Origin: Arion vulgaris
Taxonomy: Eukaryota > Mollusca > Gastropoda > Stylommatophora > Arionidae
Assembly (NCBI GenBank): GCA_020796225.1
Contig: CM036758.1
Span: 67,841,274-67,905,273 of the forward strand
Direction: 5' to 3'
Length of the DNA stretch: 64,000 nt
Shown here: piece after piece, positions 11,064-21,304 of the stretch
Layout of the letters: every line of letters begins with the position of its first letter
Position numbering within the stretch: the first letter of the stretch is position 1
Translations under genes and position numbers: made by a program
Notes under the pieces: model-generated
The model's input: only the letters and a program-made list of their open reading frames with translations
Databases searched by the model: none
Told to the model about the DNA's origin: nothing

Positions 11064-11330
11064 TAAAGAAATCCGTGTTCACACTATGAAATATAATGGG
11101 GAAAACAGTGTTAGTCCCGTACGCTTCTTTGACCTTCGACACAAGATGGATGATATTGTCAACATTACATTGGTCGTCTTTACTTTTCTATGATTCTCTG
11201 GTGACAACTTAAGGCTGGGTCGACCTGAAAGCTGTTACCGTCTGAAAATATCCCCCCACCACATTGTGGAATTGAACTTAAATCACACGTCTACGAATCA
11301 AACGCGCTAGCCACTAAGCTATCATGAAAG
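11064..11330 (-). mobile_element. SINE-A copy, diverged
   Basis: It follows the order of the 13752-14016 copy: aaagaaatccg-type 3' end, cagtgttagtcccgta, a ctttgaccttcgacacaaga block, gctgggtcgacctgaaagc, and the tRNA-like head near 11290-11330 on the minus strand. Confidence 0.65.
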
Positions 11331-12129
11331 ATGTCTATGACAATGTATATTTCTCCTTCTATGTTTCTCCAATGTATACCATTGAAGTATTGGGAAAATT
11401 GAGAGTGGGGTGATATAAAAATCTTTTGCATGCTTTGTCTAATGCACTTTGTAGAATTATACTAATTTCACTGAAGTTGTTATTGATATAATCACTCCCT
11501 CATGTGTGTAGTCGACCTCTTGCTCTGTATTCATTATATATTTCAATGTGGCTCTCTGTGGCATACAAGTAGGGCGTTTAGCTTGAGCAAATTAATGGTC
11601 GCATGGCTAGTCCAGAATTGAATCTGTTCAGGTTATCATTTTTCATTTATGTCGACAACAGAAACAAGTTCTTGGTCTTACCGTGAATAGCAATCGTGTC
11701 TCCTGCATTGTAATCCATTCAGTCAGGTGCTCCTCCAGTGGTGTTAGTAATGTATGCTCTTTAAACGCGGAGTTATTTCCTCAATTTTTCAACAGTTTAT
11801 TCAAGGGAGGTAAAAAGAATTTGAAAAATTTAAAAATCCTAACTACTCGTCAATAAATAAACATATATATATATATATTATTATATATTAAATTGATGAA
11901 AACTGGACAACCTAATAAAATAACAAGGTTAAAAAGTAGTAGAAGTAAAACATTAGAAGTAAAACTAGAAAGATTTTTTTATAAGGGAAGCAACTCTATG
12001 GCGCAGTGTTCCGCTAATGTCGTTCAATACACTTCCGCTGTGACGCTGTGTGCTTCGAAAAGCTTGGAAAGAGTTAAATGAGTATTTTAAAAATGTCTAA
12101 ACAGTTCTCAAGGTCTCTATAAAGCTGAA
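11331..12129. other. AT-rich spacer
   Basis: A tatata tract at 11863-11878 is the only simple structure. An open frame at 11893-12081 has no recognisable motif and is probably chance. Confidence 0.35.
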
Positions 12130-12358
12130 GGATCGACTTCACTGCAGCTGGTTTTCCCCAACATTGCTCGGTCCCTCTCCGCATAATGCCACACCATCTG
12201 CGGATAGTATTGCACAAAGTATCAACTCCTTTTCTCCGGAAAATTCCTATAGGTCTCTGGAAAAAATGCACTTGTAACCAGAATGGCAGGTCCAGATTCG
12301 AACACACATCCTTCCGAAACGCAAAGCTATGGCTTAGCCACTTAGCCACAGAGATCCC
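12130..12358 (-). mobile_element. SINE-B copy
   Basis: Minus orientation. The 3' block (gacttcactgcagctggttt) is at the left, and the tRNA-like head with box-B-like gattcgaacac and A-box-like cttagccacttagcc is at the right. The family order is intact, with about 20% visible differences from the 1679 copy. Confidence 0.75.
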
Positions 12359-12454
12359 CCCACCCACCCCACTTGCAACAATGAGTATATATTTTTCTTA
12401 AAGGAGGGTCTAAAATCCTTCGTTACACAGGTTTCAACATTATGATTCAGTTCT

Positions 12455-12600
12455 TCTACGCAGAAACGGCACTTCATCTGCCGAGAGTACTGTACAGAGC
12501 ACCATCTCTGCAGCTTTTCTCAACAATCCTAGTGGTCTCTGAAAAAATGCCCTCACGGACAGAACGGTAAGGTCCGAATCGAATTCACGAGATTCGGAAC
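12455..12600 (-). mobile_element. SINE-B copy, decayed
   Basis: Shares acgcagaaacggcacttcat, ctgccgagagtactgtacag and a damaged box B with the copy at 12130-12358. The head is mostly lost. Confidence 0.55.
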
Positions 12601-13680
12601 GAAGGAGACATCGTATCAGCTTACCACAAAAACAAACAATTCACTATAATAAAATATATCAATACAACAGGGAAGTGAGATATGTAAATGTTACATATAA
12701 AAGCACATTTGTGTGTGTGTGTGTGTGCTGACGTAATATGATGTAACATGTTGGAGATATGTCTCATTCAATGACTACATTTATTTCATCGTTTCATCTT
12801 CTGCGTTCCAAAACACTGCTGTCATAAGACGGCATTGACGAGGGTGATTTCCTGTGTCAAATATTTCTAAAGCTTCCTGTTCTGGGCTTTCTGTTTCGCC
12901 TCTTAACACGGATGTCGTGGTGGGCACTGATGAGAGTGATCGATCAGGGAGCTATTTCCATGTCTGTGTGACGATATTTCTTGGAATGTCATCTCGAAAT
13001 AGACTGTCTACTTGCCTGTGTTGTCCATTCACATTTTCATTCTGTCTGGGTTTTTTTGGTCTCCATTCTACATATCTTAGAAGAATGGTTACGCGAATTA
13101 TGAGTATTTTGTCCCGTGTTCACATAGCCATCAAAATAAAATAAGTGCGAACCAGAACAAAAAAGCATGTCGAAATCGGACATGTTGGACAGAAATGTGT
13201 CGATGTTGTAGCTAGACCTGATTGTTCATTGCTCATTAGATGATCATCTTTATCACACAACGTAGTCGGTTCTAGATTTAAATTTCAATCGTATTGCTAG
13301 GCTAGGCGATGAGCGTCGTAAGAAATGAGGGTAAGTGGTTCGAATCCAGTGTTTGTTTATTTGTTTTTTCGGAAGCTCTTAATACCTGTACACTGTTTAT
13401 ATTCGTTACTTCCGTTGCTTCCTCTGGAGTTCTTGCAAATAACTCCTTGTTTTCAATTTTCAAACAAAGTAACATTTGACGCCATAATCATATGTACTTG
13501 AATTTGACTGCTGAGTTAGGGAATGTAATTCCATATTAAGATATTATTTTACCTCTAAGGTCGAACAAGGCCCGCCAGTATGGAGGGGGACACTGATAAA
13601 AAAGGAAAACAGGTCTTCACGCAAAAATTAGTCAGAAGCGCCCTGACTGCGCCTTAATTCATAGCTGGCAAACGCAAGAA
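12601..13680. other. Spacer with a TG microsatellite
   Basis: (TG)n at about 12711-12727. 13335-13350 holds a B-box-like ggttcgaatcc of a degraded SINE head. 13620-13680 (gcgccctgactgcgccttaa) belongs to a short repeat also seen at 24240, 25490 and 63920. No coding family recognised. Confidence 0.4.
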
Positions 13681-14250
13681 GTTGACGAAGAATCACACAT
13701 TAGACATGTCCATAATTGCTCATATCTCCTCCCAAGTATGCATTTCAGTGTAAAAGGAACCTTTCATACCTCGTGGTATATAGATCAATACAGTGTTAGG
13801 CCTGTATTTTTCATTGACCATCGACACACGATGGGTGATGTGGTCAGCATCACGCCGGCCGCCTTTACTTTCCCAGAGCATGTCTGGTGCCCAGTTTAGG
13901 TTGGGTCGATCTGAGAGCCGTCGCGGTCGGGAAAAATTCCACGCGCACTGCGGAGCTGAACTCAGACCACCAGCCTTGAGAAGCGAGTTCACTAACAACT
14001 ACGCTACCTCGGCTCTCATTTCAGTGTGTTTAGACTAACAATTCCCGTCCTGTGCTGGTTGATGTATCTACTGGGGTTTCTTTCCTTACCGCAATATCGG
14101 TATGAATACTGCGCAATCAAAATAAAGAATACTCTAAATCTTTTCGTTGAAATCTCCGAGCGTATGTTTCTTTAGATTAGAACATTGCTAATGTTGCTTT
14201 TGTCCACAGAATACCCGTTCTCGATCGCATCAGTGCTCACTAGTGCATCT
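13681..14250 (-). pseudogene. LINE-H C-terminus, split by SINE-A
   Basis: Minus strand. The part at 14028-14250 reads RADALVSTDAIENGYSVDKS then RNIRSEDFNEK with stops. The part at 13681-13751 continues ILGRRYEQLWTCLMCDSSS. Both match LINE-H at 660-1030 in the same order. SINE-A at 13752-14016 separates them, with an exact 11-bp target duplication. Dead copy; RNase H catalytic part missing. Confidence 0.75.
13752..14016 (-). mobile_element. SINE-A, complete reference copy, 265 bp
   Basis: Ends are fixed by the direct repeat catttcagtgt at 13741-13751 and 14017-14027. Read on the minus strand the head is gagagccgaggtagcgtagt (A-box-like) with a B-box-like ggtctgagttcagctcc. The body ends ggtatgaaaggttcctttt. 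It sits inside a LINE-H remnant and is therefore younger than it. Confidence 0.85.
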
Positions 14251-14519
14251 ACCCTCTCACTGCCCGTCACCACAGAATAACTTTATTCTATCACACATAA
14301 CATCTGTTTTCCGACCTCAAATTTCTGTATTTTATTTATTCCCGATTTACATTAATTATTCCATTTGCTCCTTTAAAGTTTTCTATTTTCGGTGTTTTTT
14401 TATAAGTCATTCTTTCCGAACTTAATTTCTCCATTTAGTAAATCTACACATATATGAGAAATGATAAGTGCATACATTTGTTTGCATTTAAAGAAAATAA
14501 ATGATCTATTCATACATAC

Positions 14520-15075
14520 TAAAGTTCATATAATGGAAACCACATATAATGTTAATTAATGTAAACCAAGTAATGTTAATGTAATGAAACCACATAGTAA
14601 TGTTAATATAATTGAAACCACATAGTAATGTTATATGCAATATTAATGTAATTAAACTAATATAATGTTAATATACTGAAACCAAATACTAATGTTAATA
14701 TATGGAAACCAAATATAATGTTATATAATGGAAACCAAATATTAATGTTAATATAATGGAAACCAAATATTAATGTTAATATAATGGAAACCAAATATTA
14801 ATGTTAATATACTGGAAACCAAATACTAATGTTATAACGACAATACTAATGTTCATAATGCCAATATTATGTTAATATAATGGAAACCAAATATTAATGT
14901 TAATATAATGGAAACCAAATATTAATGTTAATATACTGGAAACCAAATACTAATGTTAATATAATGGAAACCAAAATTTATTAATGGAACAAATTAATGT
15001 TAATATATGAAACCAAATATTAATGTTAATATAATGAACAATACTGAACCAAATACTAATGTTAAAATGATGAGA
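14520..15075. repeat. 28-bp AT-rich tandem array, about 19 units
   Basis: The unit joins taatgttaatataatgga and aaccaaatat. Units are near-identical in the middle (14730-14990) and carry many one-base losses at the edges and at 14820-14870 and 14980-15060. Confidence 0.9.
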
Positions 15076-15184
15076 GCTACATGCAATGTTAATAATAAAA
15101 ACTACAAATGCACAAGGTAGATTGATTTCAGCAGAAAAATGAGGACAGCATTATTATCTGCAATGCTTTGAGAACGAAGGGAAT

Positions 15185-15412
15185 TTCTGTGGCGAAGTAG
15201 TTAAGTCATTTGCCTTGCGATCTGGATGTTGCGAGTTCGAATACGGACCGTGTCATTTGGTTCATGTGTGCATATTTTTCGGAGATACTTTGCATTATTG
15301 TTGGAGCTACGGAGTTGACGAAATATTTTTGGCAGGTGGCATCCATTTATGCGAGGAAGGATAAAGCCGTATCCAGAAATATGATGCAATGAGGTCAATC
15401 TTTTTATTGTCG
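15185..15412 (+). mobile_element. SINE-B copy
   Basis: Head: tgtggcgaagtagttaagtc with box-B-like gagttcgaatac. The body ends caatgaggtcaatct. Orientation is as at 1679. The open frame at 15210-15392 is incidental. Confidence 0.75.
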
Positions 15413-15514
15413 TTAGTTTTGCAAAGTTTAGCGTACATTACTTCATTACAGTAACCAGTAACATAAGAGACATTGAACAACATACACACAAGAATCGTCG
15501 CTTAACATCACACT

Positions 15515-15956
15515 CAGGGTCGTGCGGTATATTTTCTCAGTATGATGAAAAGTTTTCTAAATGCCGCCCATTTAATGTTTTTTCTTTAAAATAACCTTCA
15601 ATTGTGATTTTGATTTCGGTGCCTCTTCTTCTTCTTTGCGTTCGTTCTTTACGATCAATTTTAATCACTCTTTGTGATATATTTGATCTTTGCCAAGAAC
15701 GTGTATACGTTGCACATTGGTTTGGTAGGCCCCTAAACGCATAGACTTCTACACGTTTAGATCATGTGCATCCGATTTCAGCCAAACCTCCTTAGTCGCC
15801 TCTTACGACATGCGTGGTAGGTAACAGTGGTTCTATTCTTTACACCCCAAATTTGGGCCCCGGTAACCACTCAGGTGATTTCGCTGCTTATGCCGTCCCC
15901 CTTATAGATCCGCCTGATGCGGCTACCTCTTTGTATCATAGCAAGGTATGGCCCTG
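15515..15956. mobile_element. MITE-1, interrupted by SINE-D'
   Basis: The left part 15515-15622 starts cagggtcgtgcggtatattt. The right part resumes at 15876 and ends ggtatggccctg, giving the terminal repeat cagggccat/cagggtcgt. Flanks atcacact (15507-15514) and ctcacacc (15957-15964) agree at 6 of 8 bases. Co-linear with 8720-8876. Confidence 0.65.
15623..15875 (-). mobile_element. SINE-D' copy inside MITE-1
   Basis: Minus orientation. The (GAA)n tail reads cttcttcttctttgcgttcg at the left; the head gagtggttaccggggcccaa is at the right. Target duplication tgatttcggtgc (15611-15622) against tgatttcgctgc (15876-15887), one mismatch. Same subfamily as 22392-22639. Confidence 0.8.
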
Positions 15957-16044
15957 CTCACACCATATGTTGTTTCTTTCTCTAATATGCTTGATATATT
16001 ATCTATACATTCAATGTCGTCTCTTCTATAAGCTTCTGTCTTTT

Positions 16045-16205
16045 TTTTCCCCGATCCAGAAGCACTTCAACTTTCAGCCCTTCGGTTCGGTGCCACGAAC
16101 ACCGTAAGTCTGGGCAATCTGTGTTTTTTTTTTGCCAGACGACTGAATTGAACCCGCACTCAGAGAGGGCTTGTCACCCGCAGTCCAACGCGCAACGAAC
16201 ACGCT
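16045..16205 (-). mobile_element. SINE-F copy
   Basis: Minus orientation. The right end has the tRNA-like head seen in full at 49330-49557 (the cgttggactgcgggtgac block and the box-B-like gggttcaattc). The left end has the shared gatccagaagcactt block. Confidence 0.7.
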
Positions 16206-16259
16206 GGGCAGGCGGGCAAGGCTCTGTCTTTAAAAACTCATCCAGATCTCAGTGTAGTT

Positions 16260-16905
16260 TTGTTGCCAGTGTTATATCGCAAGCGAGACATGGACAGTGT
16301 ATAGCAGACACGCAAGACAATTAAACCATTTGCACACAAGCTGTCTACGCAGAATACTAAAAATAAACTGACAGGACAAAATTCCAGACAGTTAAGTCCT
16401 CACAAGAGCAAAGATTCCAAGAGTCAACACCCTGTTGCAGAAGGCCCAATTGAGATGGGTCGGTCACGTTGCTCGAATACCTGATAAACGCATCCCAAAA
16501 CAGTTGATATATGGCGAACTTGAAGGGGGCAGACGTTCTGCTGGTGGACAGAAAAAAACCGCTTTAAAGACACTCTTAAAGTGTCTCTGAAATGCTTCGA
16601 TATAGACAATACGTGCTGGGAATCCCTTGCGCAAGATCGCCAAATGTGGCGCTGTAACAACAAAGAGGAACCCGAATAGCTGAGAATCATCGTATTGTTG
16701 AGTCACAGAGAAAACGAACAGCGCGAAAAGACAGAGCACATAACACGCACATGTCTAACCTTGATCATGTATGCCCCACCTGTGGTCGGGGATTCTGTTC
16801 TAGTATTGAACTCTACAGTCACCTCCGCACACACCAGAGAGGTTCAACAGCACACGTCTGAGATTGTTGTCATCACCGCTTGCGATGGACGGCTATATAT
16901 ATATC
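16260..16905 (+). pseudogene. LINE-Z ORF2 C-terminus with C2H2 zinc finger
   Basis: Readings in order: ETWTVYSRHARQLNHLHTSC and LRRILKIN, stop, QDKIPDS; then [20 protein letters not shown] and [20 protein letters not shown]; a frameshift at the A-run near 16550; [20 protein letters not shown] and SLAQDRQMWRC; a further shift; DHVCPTCGRGFCSSIELYSH with LRTHQR. The last block is a perfect C-x2-C-x12-H-x3-H finger. This is the end of a widespread LINE type whose proteins are often misannotated as host genes. At least one stop and two frameshifts make it a dead 5'-truncated copy. Host-gene origin is unlikely because the RLPxxLxYGEL block is LINE-specific. Confidence 0.8.
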
Positions 16906-17119
16906 ACTAGGCCAGTAAGTGGGACCATCAGTACGAGGGGAAAAATGTGCAGCTGCACCATTTGTTAACGGGGAATGTCAATAATAAAAAATCGGATCAA
17001 AATTTATTTCTTATAAAACACGCAATAGATAAAATTACTTTTTTTTACCTATTTCTATAATGCAAATTCCAAATTCTCTTAGAATTTTGTTTTGTAAAAT
17101 ACAATGGAATATACAATTT
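16906..17119. other. AT-rich spacer
   Basis: Nothing recognised between the LINE-Z remnant and the SINE-D target duplication. Confidence 0.4.
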
Positions 17120-17383
17120 CTTCCACTTCTTCTTCTTCCGATCTATATCGACCACTTGTTAAATCACTCTTATGATTTGTATGTGATCTGAGCCTAAGAG
17201 CGATTGTACGTTATGCCAGTTAAGCGCTTACAAGTAGGTCAGCACATCCGATTTCTGCGACGCTTTTTATTTACTAGCGTAGCTTTCCTATGCCCCTACC
17301 TCTGTCGCCTCTTACATCATGTCTTGTAGGTCGTAGTATATCTATTCTTTGCTCCCCTTGTGAGCCCCAGCAACAACACGGAC
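17120..17383 (-). mobile_element. SINE-D, complete reference copy, 264 bp
   Basis: An exact 14-bp target duplication ggaatatacaattt (17106-17119 and 17384-17397) fixes the ends. Minus orientation: the head at the right reads gtccgtgttgttgctggggc, the core contains gtcgtaagaggcgac-like sequence, and the (GAA)n tail is at the left. No convincing A/B boxes, so the RNA ancestor is open. Confidence 0.85.
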
Positions 17384-17429
17384 GGAATATACAATTTATA
17401 AATCACAAAAAATAAATAATTAAAGAACC

Positions 17430-17890
17430 CGTTTTCATACCATGAGGCTTATTGTGAATACGGTGTTCGGCCCTTATTTCTATTTAGCCTCCGACATATG
17501 ATGCATGAAGTAGTCAACATTACTTATATAGACTACGAATAAGTCAAACAGCTCTCTACCAGTGTCAGCAGGCGGAACAGACACCAGAGCATATCCTGCA
17601 AGACTATCCTCTCCTGTGTGAGCTGAGAAGCAACATGTGGCCACACCCAGTCGACCTGAAAACTAAGCTTTGGGGAAACCTGACAGACCTGAAGCTGACT
17701 GTGCAGTTTGAGGTCCACAGTAAACTAAGAGCATGACCAGAGATCGCTGAAGAAGAAGAAGAATTTCAGCCACTTTTACTTTATCTTACTTTCTGATGCC
17801 ACAATTGAAGCTGGGTCCATCTGAAAGCCGTTAACATCAGAAAAAAATATTCCACACGTAAATCTGAAGTCAAGCTGAGTAGTAAAGCTT
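17430..17890 (-). mobile_element. SINE-A copy split by LINE-K
   Basis: 17430-17512 holds the 3' half (tttcataccatgagg, tcgacc-like block). 17761-17890 resumes at cagccacttttactttat and carries gctgggtccatctgaaagc and the decayed head. The gap is filled exactly by the LINE-K tail. A target duplication could not be settled. Confidence 0.65.
17513..17760 (+). pseudogene. LINE-K C-terminus with zinc knuckle, (GAA)n tail
   Basis: Reading LYRLRISQTALYQCQQAEQ, TPEHILQDYPLLCELRSNMW, then PHPVDLKTKLWGNLTDLKLT and HSKLRA with a stop. Compared with the knuckle C-x-C-x8-H-x4-C at 42.6 kb, the first and last Cys are Tyr here. It ends cagagatcgctgaagaagaa, a (GAA)n tail. It is 5'-truncated to 248 bp and inserted in SINE-A. 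Confidence 0.75.
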
Positions 17891-18159
17891 GTTTGTTGAT
17901 ATAGGCAAACACTAGAGTCTAGACAAAAGCAAATAAATGAAAGATGACTTAGTATTCTTTGACATAACTTGATGTAGTTGTTCAATGTTAAACAAATACT
18001 AGTTTATTGAATCTATAGAGTGATGAGAAATTGTCAGAATTCTGTGGCTGGAGAAGTTCAATGGAAACAGTCTAAGACAGTGGTTACCAAACTTTGCATT
18101 AACGAGGACCTCTTTTTAAATACATTTTGCTGTCATTGACCCCTCGTTTTGATATGTTG

Positions 18160-19190
18160 TCTTCTTCTTCGAGCTCTCCATATCGACCACTTGTTGAACC
18201 CTCTTTGTGATTTGTATGTGATCTGAGCCTAAGTGCGATTGTACGCTGTGTCATTTATGCGCATTCAAGTTATTGGTTATTGGTTACTAAACTGATGTTA
18301 TTGCACTCCGGGCAGACCCATAGGAGCTCAGTCTCCCCCAAAGATATCGAAGAGTATGCATACTGATGGTTCCTGTGGCTCGCTGATTAAACACACCTCT
18401 TATTCTGCCTCTCAGACATCCAGTTCGACTTGAACAACGGGTACTTCCAAACTGCTTAAATCGCTTGATCGATTCAACATCGATTTTAGTGCCCTCCTCC
18501 AACAGAGAGTCGCGAAGAGACCCCTTATCCATCTTCAACTCCCCAACAATCGATGCTGTTGATGCAAACCTGTCCGGTCTCTCATTACCGTTAACACCCG
18601 CATGCCCAGGACAGTATATCCACGTAAGCCGCTGGAGGTTAGAAACTTCTATAGACGACATTCACTCAAACCGAAACCTGCCCTTCTGGATCTTGTGAAG
18701 CATCGACTGAGAGTCAGATACAATAACTGCCCCAGTAAATGAAGTCCCAGAAATCCAATGGAGGGCAGCAGTAATGGCCTCAACCTCCATCCTCATACTA
18801 GAAGTAGTTGTCCTGTATGCCCCACTTTGCTCTGCAACAACACTACCATGCGCATTAGCCAAGAAACCCCAGCCGGATTTCTCACCACGTTGAACCGACC
18901 CATCGGTATACACAACAACATCATCATCCCTTGCATTATCTTCTATCAGCTGCTTAACTGCGAGATCAGCCTTCATGTTGCCCCAATCTCTACATTCTCT
19001 TCCAAGAGTAATGATAACGTTGAGATTGTTGAGATAGCACATTCAAGTAGGCCAGCACATCCAATTTCTGCGATGCTTTTGTCTAATAGGGTGGCTTCCC
19101 TAGCCACTACCTCAGTCGCCTCCTACGACATGCCGTGTAGGTCGCAGTGTTACTATTCTTTGCTCCCCTGTGGAACCCAGCATCACACGA
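18160..19190 (-). mobile_element. SINE-D copy split by LINE-H, inside MITE-3
   Basis: The tail half (cttcttcttcgagctctcca) runs to 18270. The head half resumes after 19048 (aggccagcacatccaatttc) and runs to about 19190. The junction is at the SINE-D position corresponding to cgcctacaagtaggcc. The duplicated cattcaagt lies at 18262-18270 and 19040-19048. Confidence 0.8.
18271..19039 (-). pseudogene. LINE-H ORF2 C-terminus with nearly intact RNase HI domain
   Basis: From 19042 down the minus strand: VVVYTDGSVQRGEKSGWGF (first catalytic Asp in TDGS), RMEVEAITAALHW (catalytic Glu), IVSDSQSML (second Asp), KIQKGRFRFE, a TGA stop, then in the same frame MSSIEVSNLQRLTWIYCPGH and AGVNGNERPDRFAS, where the His is kept and the final Asp is in RPD (usually RAD). 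RNase HI removes the RNA strand during retrotransposition. The C-terminal region reads CLRGRIRGVFNQRATGTISM and HTLRYLWGRL. The single in-frame TGA between FRFE and MSSI is one base from a Trp codon. The element is 5'-truncated and ends at the left with accaata-type tail repeats. The exact 9-bp duplication cattcaagt bounds it. Confidence 0.85.
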
Positions 19191-19599
19191 GACGGTTTCT
19201 GTGTATGAAAATCTTCTAGCGATGGAGTTATTATTATACCACACCAACAGTCAAGCCAATATCTCAGACTGCGGGAAACTTCAAATCATCTTTCATTTTG
19301 TCATGTCAGTAATTTAGACTCTGGTATGGTCTGGGTCCTTTGATTTCGGAACGGAACTAGTTTACCACTGTTTTTATTCATGTTTTAAAATTTATTTTTC
19401 TTTTTGAAATGTCAAAGGTCATAATATTTCTTCAAGCGCTTGATGATCACCTGTGAGTACGTCGCGGGCTTCTGGGGGTCCACGGACCCCAGTTTGGAAA
19501 ACGCTGGTGTAAGATAATACATACATGCTACTTTCATTTAATAAATATCAATGATGATAACACTTAACAAGCAGACATATACGTGCACAGTAAAGTAAC

Positions 19600-19930
19600 G
19601 ACTTAAGTAATTGTATATCGTAAGAATGTTAAAGATTTACGTATTGTTTGTAATATTCATCAAATGAAGACAACCATCGTGATCAGAATTGGGCGTAGTT
19701 TCTGTTGTACGTACAATCTTAAATGTCAAGATAATGTCAAAGATATATAAAAGTAATGTTAATGTTATGTGTAGCTTTCTTCTCATCGTCGCCATGTCTT
19801 GTAGCTTCAAGCTGCGTTCTTGTCTAGAGTTGCTCAGTGTACATCAGTAGTTCGTGTCTATACTTTGTGTATTCTTGTGTAAATAAACTTTGAAATCGGA
19901 ATGGATTATTCATCATATTCAATGTGTTGG
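19600..19930 (+). other. Possible solo-LTR-like segment
   Basis: A TATA-like tatataaaag at 19744-19753 is followed about 130 bp later by an AATAAA signal at 19882-19887, spacing typical of LTRs. The word attcatca occurs on both sides. No TG...CA boundaries, primer-binding site or gag/pol were seen, so this is tentative. Confidence 0.2.
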
Positions 19931-20322
19931 TTAACTCAATTTGAACAATTTTCAACTTAGAATAAAAATCAAGGAATATCATTTACATGACTTCGCAATC
20001 AACCACAGTAAACGAGCCATTGATTTTCTAGAAACCACTTATACGTTCAATAGTTTGTCATTGCTTTCTGAACAGTGAAGTCTATTTTTACCGTTCGTAA
20101 ATATCCAAGGAAATAAAATTGCTTTCGAGCTCCCCGCCATGTAGTTTGAACCAGGTACTCTTGAGTTGTGAACGACCGCACTATCGCCATGCCATAGACG
20201 CCCACTACAATTATAATGTCATACAAATGATCCCCAATCACAGCACCAGGAAGTATAGAGTATTTTGACAGTATATATTTTCTCCTTGTACTAAACCTTG
20301 TCATTTTGTTGTCTTAGCTATA

Positions 20323-20586
20323 GTCTTTTTCTTCTTTTTCCAACGCTCCATATCAATCACTTGTTAAACCACTCTGTGTGATTTGCACGTGATCTGAGCC
20401 AATGAGCGATTGTATGTTGTGCCAGTTACGCGCCTACAAGTAGGCCAGAACATCTGATTTCTGCGACGCTTTTATGCACTAGGATAGCTTCCCTAGGCCC
20501 ATACCTAGACGCCTCTTACGACATGCCTTATAGGTCACATTGTTACTATTCTTTGCTCCATTTGTGAGCCCATCAACACACGGTCG
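20323..20586 (-). mobile_element. SINE-D copy
   Basis: Complete order from the cttcttttt tail to the acacggtcg head. Short target duplication agctata at 20316-20322 and 20587-20593. Confidence 0.8.
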
Positions 20587-20599
20587 AGCTATAAGTAAT

Positions 20600-21010
20600 A
20601 AAACACACTTATATATATATTTATATATCTATATAATCACTTCATGAGACATTATGTTGTAATGGTGGGTAAGGCAAAGGATGATGGCTTGCGTGCCTCA
20701 ATGACATGTAAAGCTATGCGGGCAGGAACATTGTTCCTCACAGGGTTACCCAAGCTGGATATGTTCAAATAAGAGAGGTCTATGTGGTCTCACTAAATGT
20801 GGTCTCCTGGTCTTCCAGGTTGAGGGATGTGCCATGTGCTAATTGCCCATCCATTAAAAAAATAGCGCCTACATAATAACTAAAACCAAAATGCTCTAAA
20901 CGTGGTCTCGGCAGATTCTCAGACTAAGCTAGTAGGCATAGGGGAAAACATAGATCTGTGGAACAAATAATGGCCCATGTGAGTAAGAGCTAAAATAAGG
21001 GGGCCGTGCA
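20600..21010. other. Spacer, no gene seen
   Basis: A TA-rich start, then unique-looking sequence without recognised coding motifs. Confidence 0.4.
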
Positions 21011-21099
21011 CACACTTGCAAAAGACACACTTGCAAAAGACACACTTGCAAAAGACACACTTGCAAAAGACACACTTGCAAAAGACACACTTGCAAAAG
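21011..21099. repeat. 15-bp tandem array, 6 units
   Basis: Unit cacacttgcaaaaga, all copies identical. The open frames across it (CVFCK and FASVS repeats) are artefacts of the 15-bp period. Confidence 0.95.
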
Positions 21100-21194
21100 T
21101 TACTAGATTGCAGGAGCTGGGTTTGCAGATTGGAGTAGCAAGAAAAGAACAGCATAACAGGCGCATGAGTAGGCTCATCAATTAAAATCGTACT

Positions 21195-21300
21195 GGTACG
21201 GTCAGTCGCTGGACGCTGTTGGAGAAATTGGGAAGGAGATCGGAGCACCTATGGACATGTCAGGAATGCAATGAAAATATTCCAAACTGAAACTGAAACT
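21195..21300 (+). pseudogene. LINE-H 3' end scrap
   Basis: The reading LGRRSEHLWTCQECNE matches the C-terminal end of LINE-H at 13.7 and 1.0 kb, including a CxxC pair, and is followed by ctgaaactgaaactgg tail-like repeats. Confidence 0.6.
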
Positions 21301-21304
21301 GGTA

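Larger units (their letters stand above)
18078..19506 (-). mobile_element. MITE-3, hAT-like, carrying nested SINE-D and LINE-H
   Basis: Left end cagtggttaccaaactttgc, right end cagtttggaaaacgctg; both match the ends of the uninterrupted copy at 31622-32005 in reverse orientation. Flanks gtctaaga (18070-18077) and gtgtaaga (19507-19514) differ at one base of eight. Without the insertions the element is about 390 bp. It has no transposase. Confidence 0.75.

Noticed and set aside
16695..16910. Host C2H2 zinc-finger gene
   Set aside because: The single finger is the last block of a LINE ORF2 tail, with LINE-specific motifs upstream and frameshifts.
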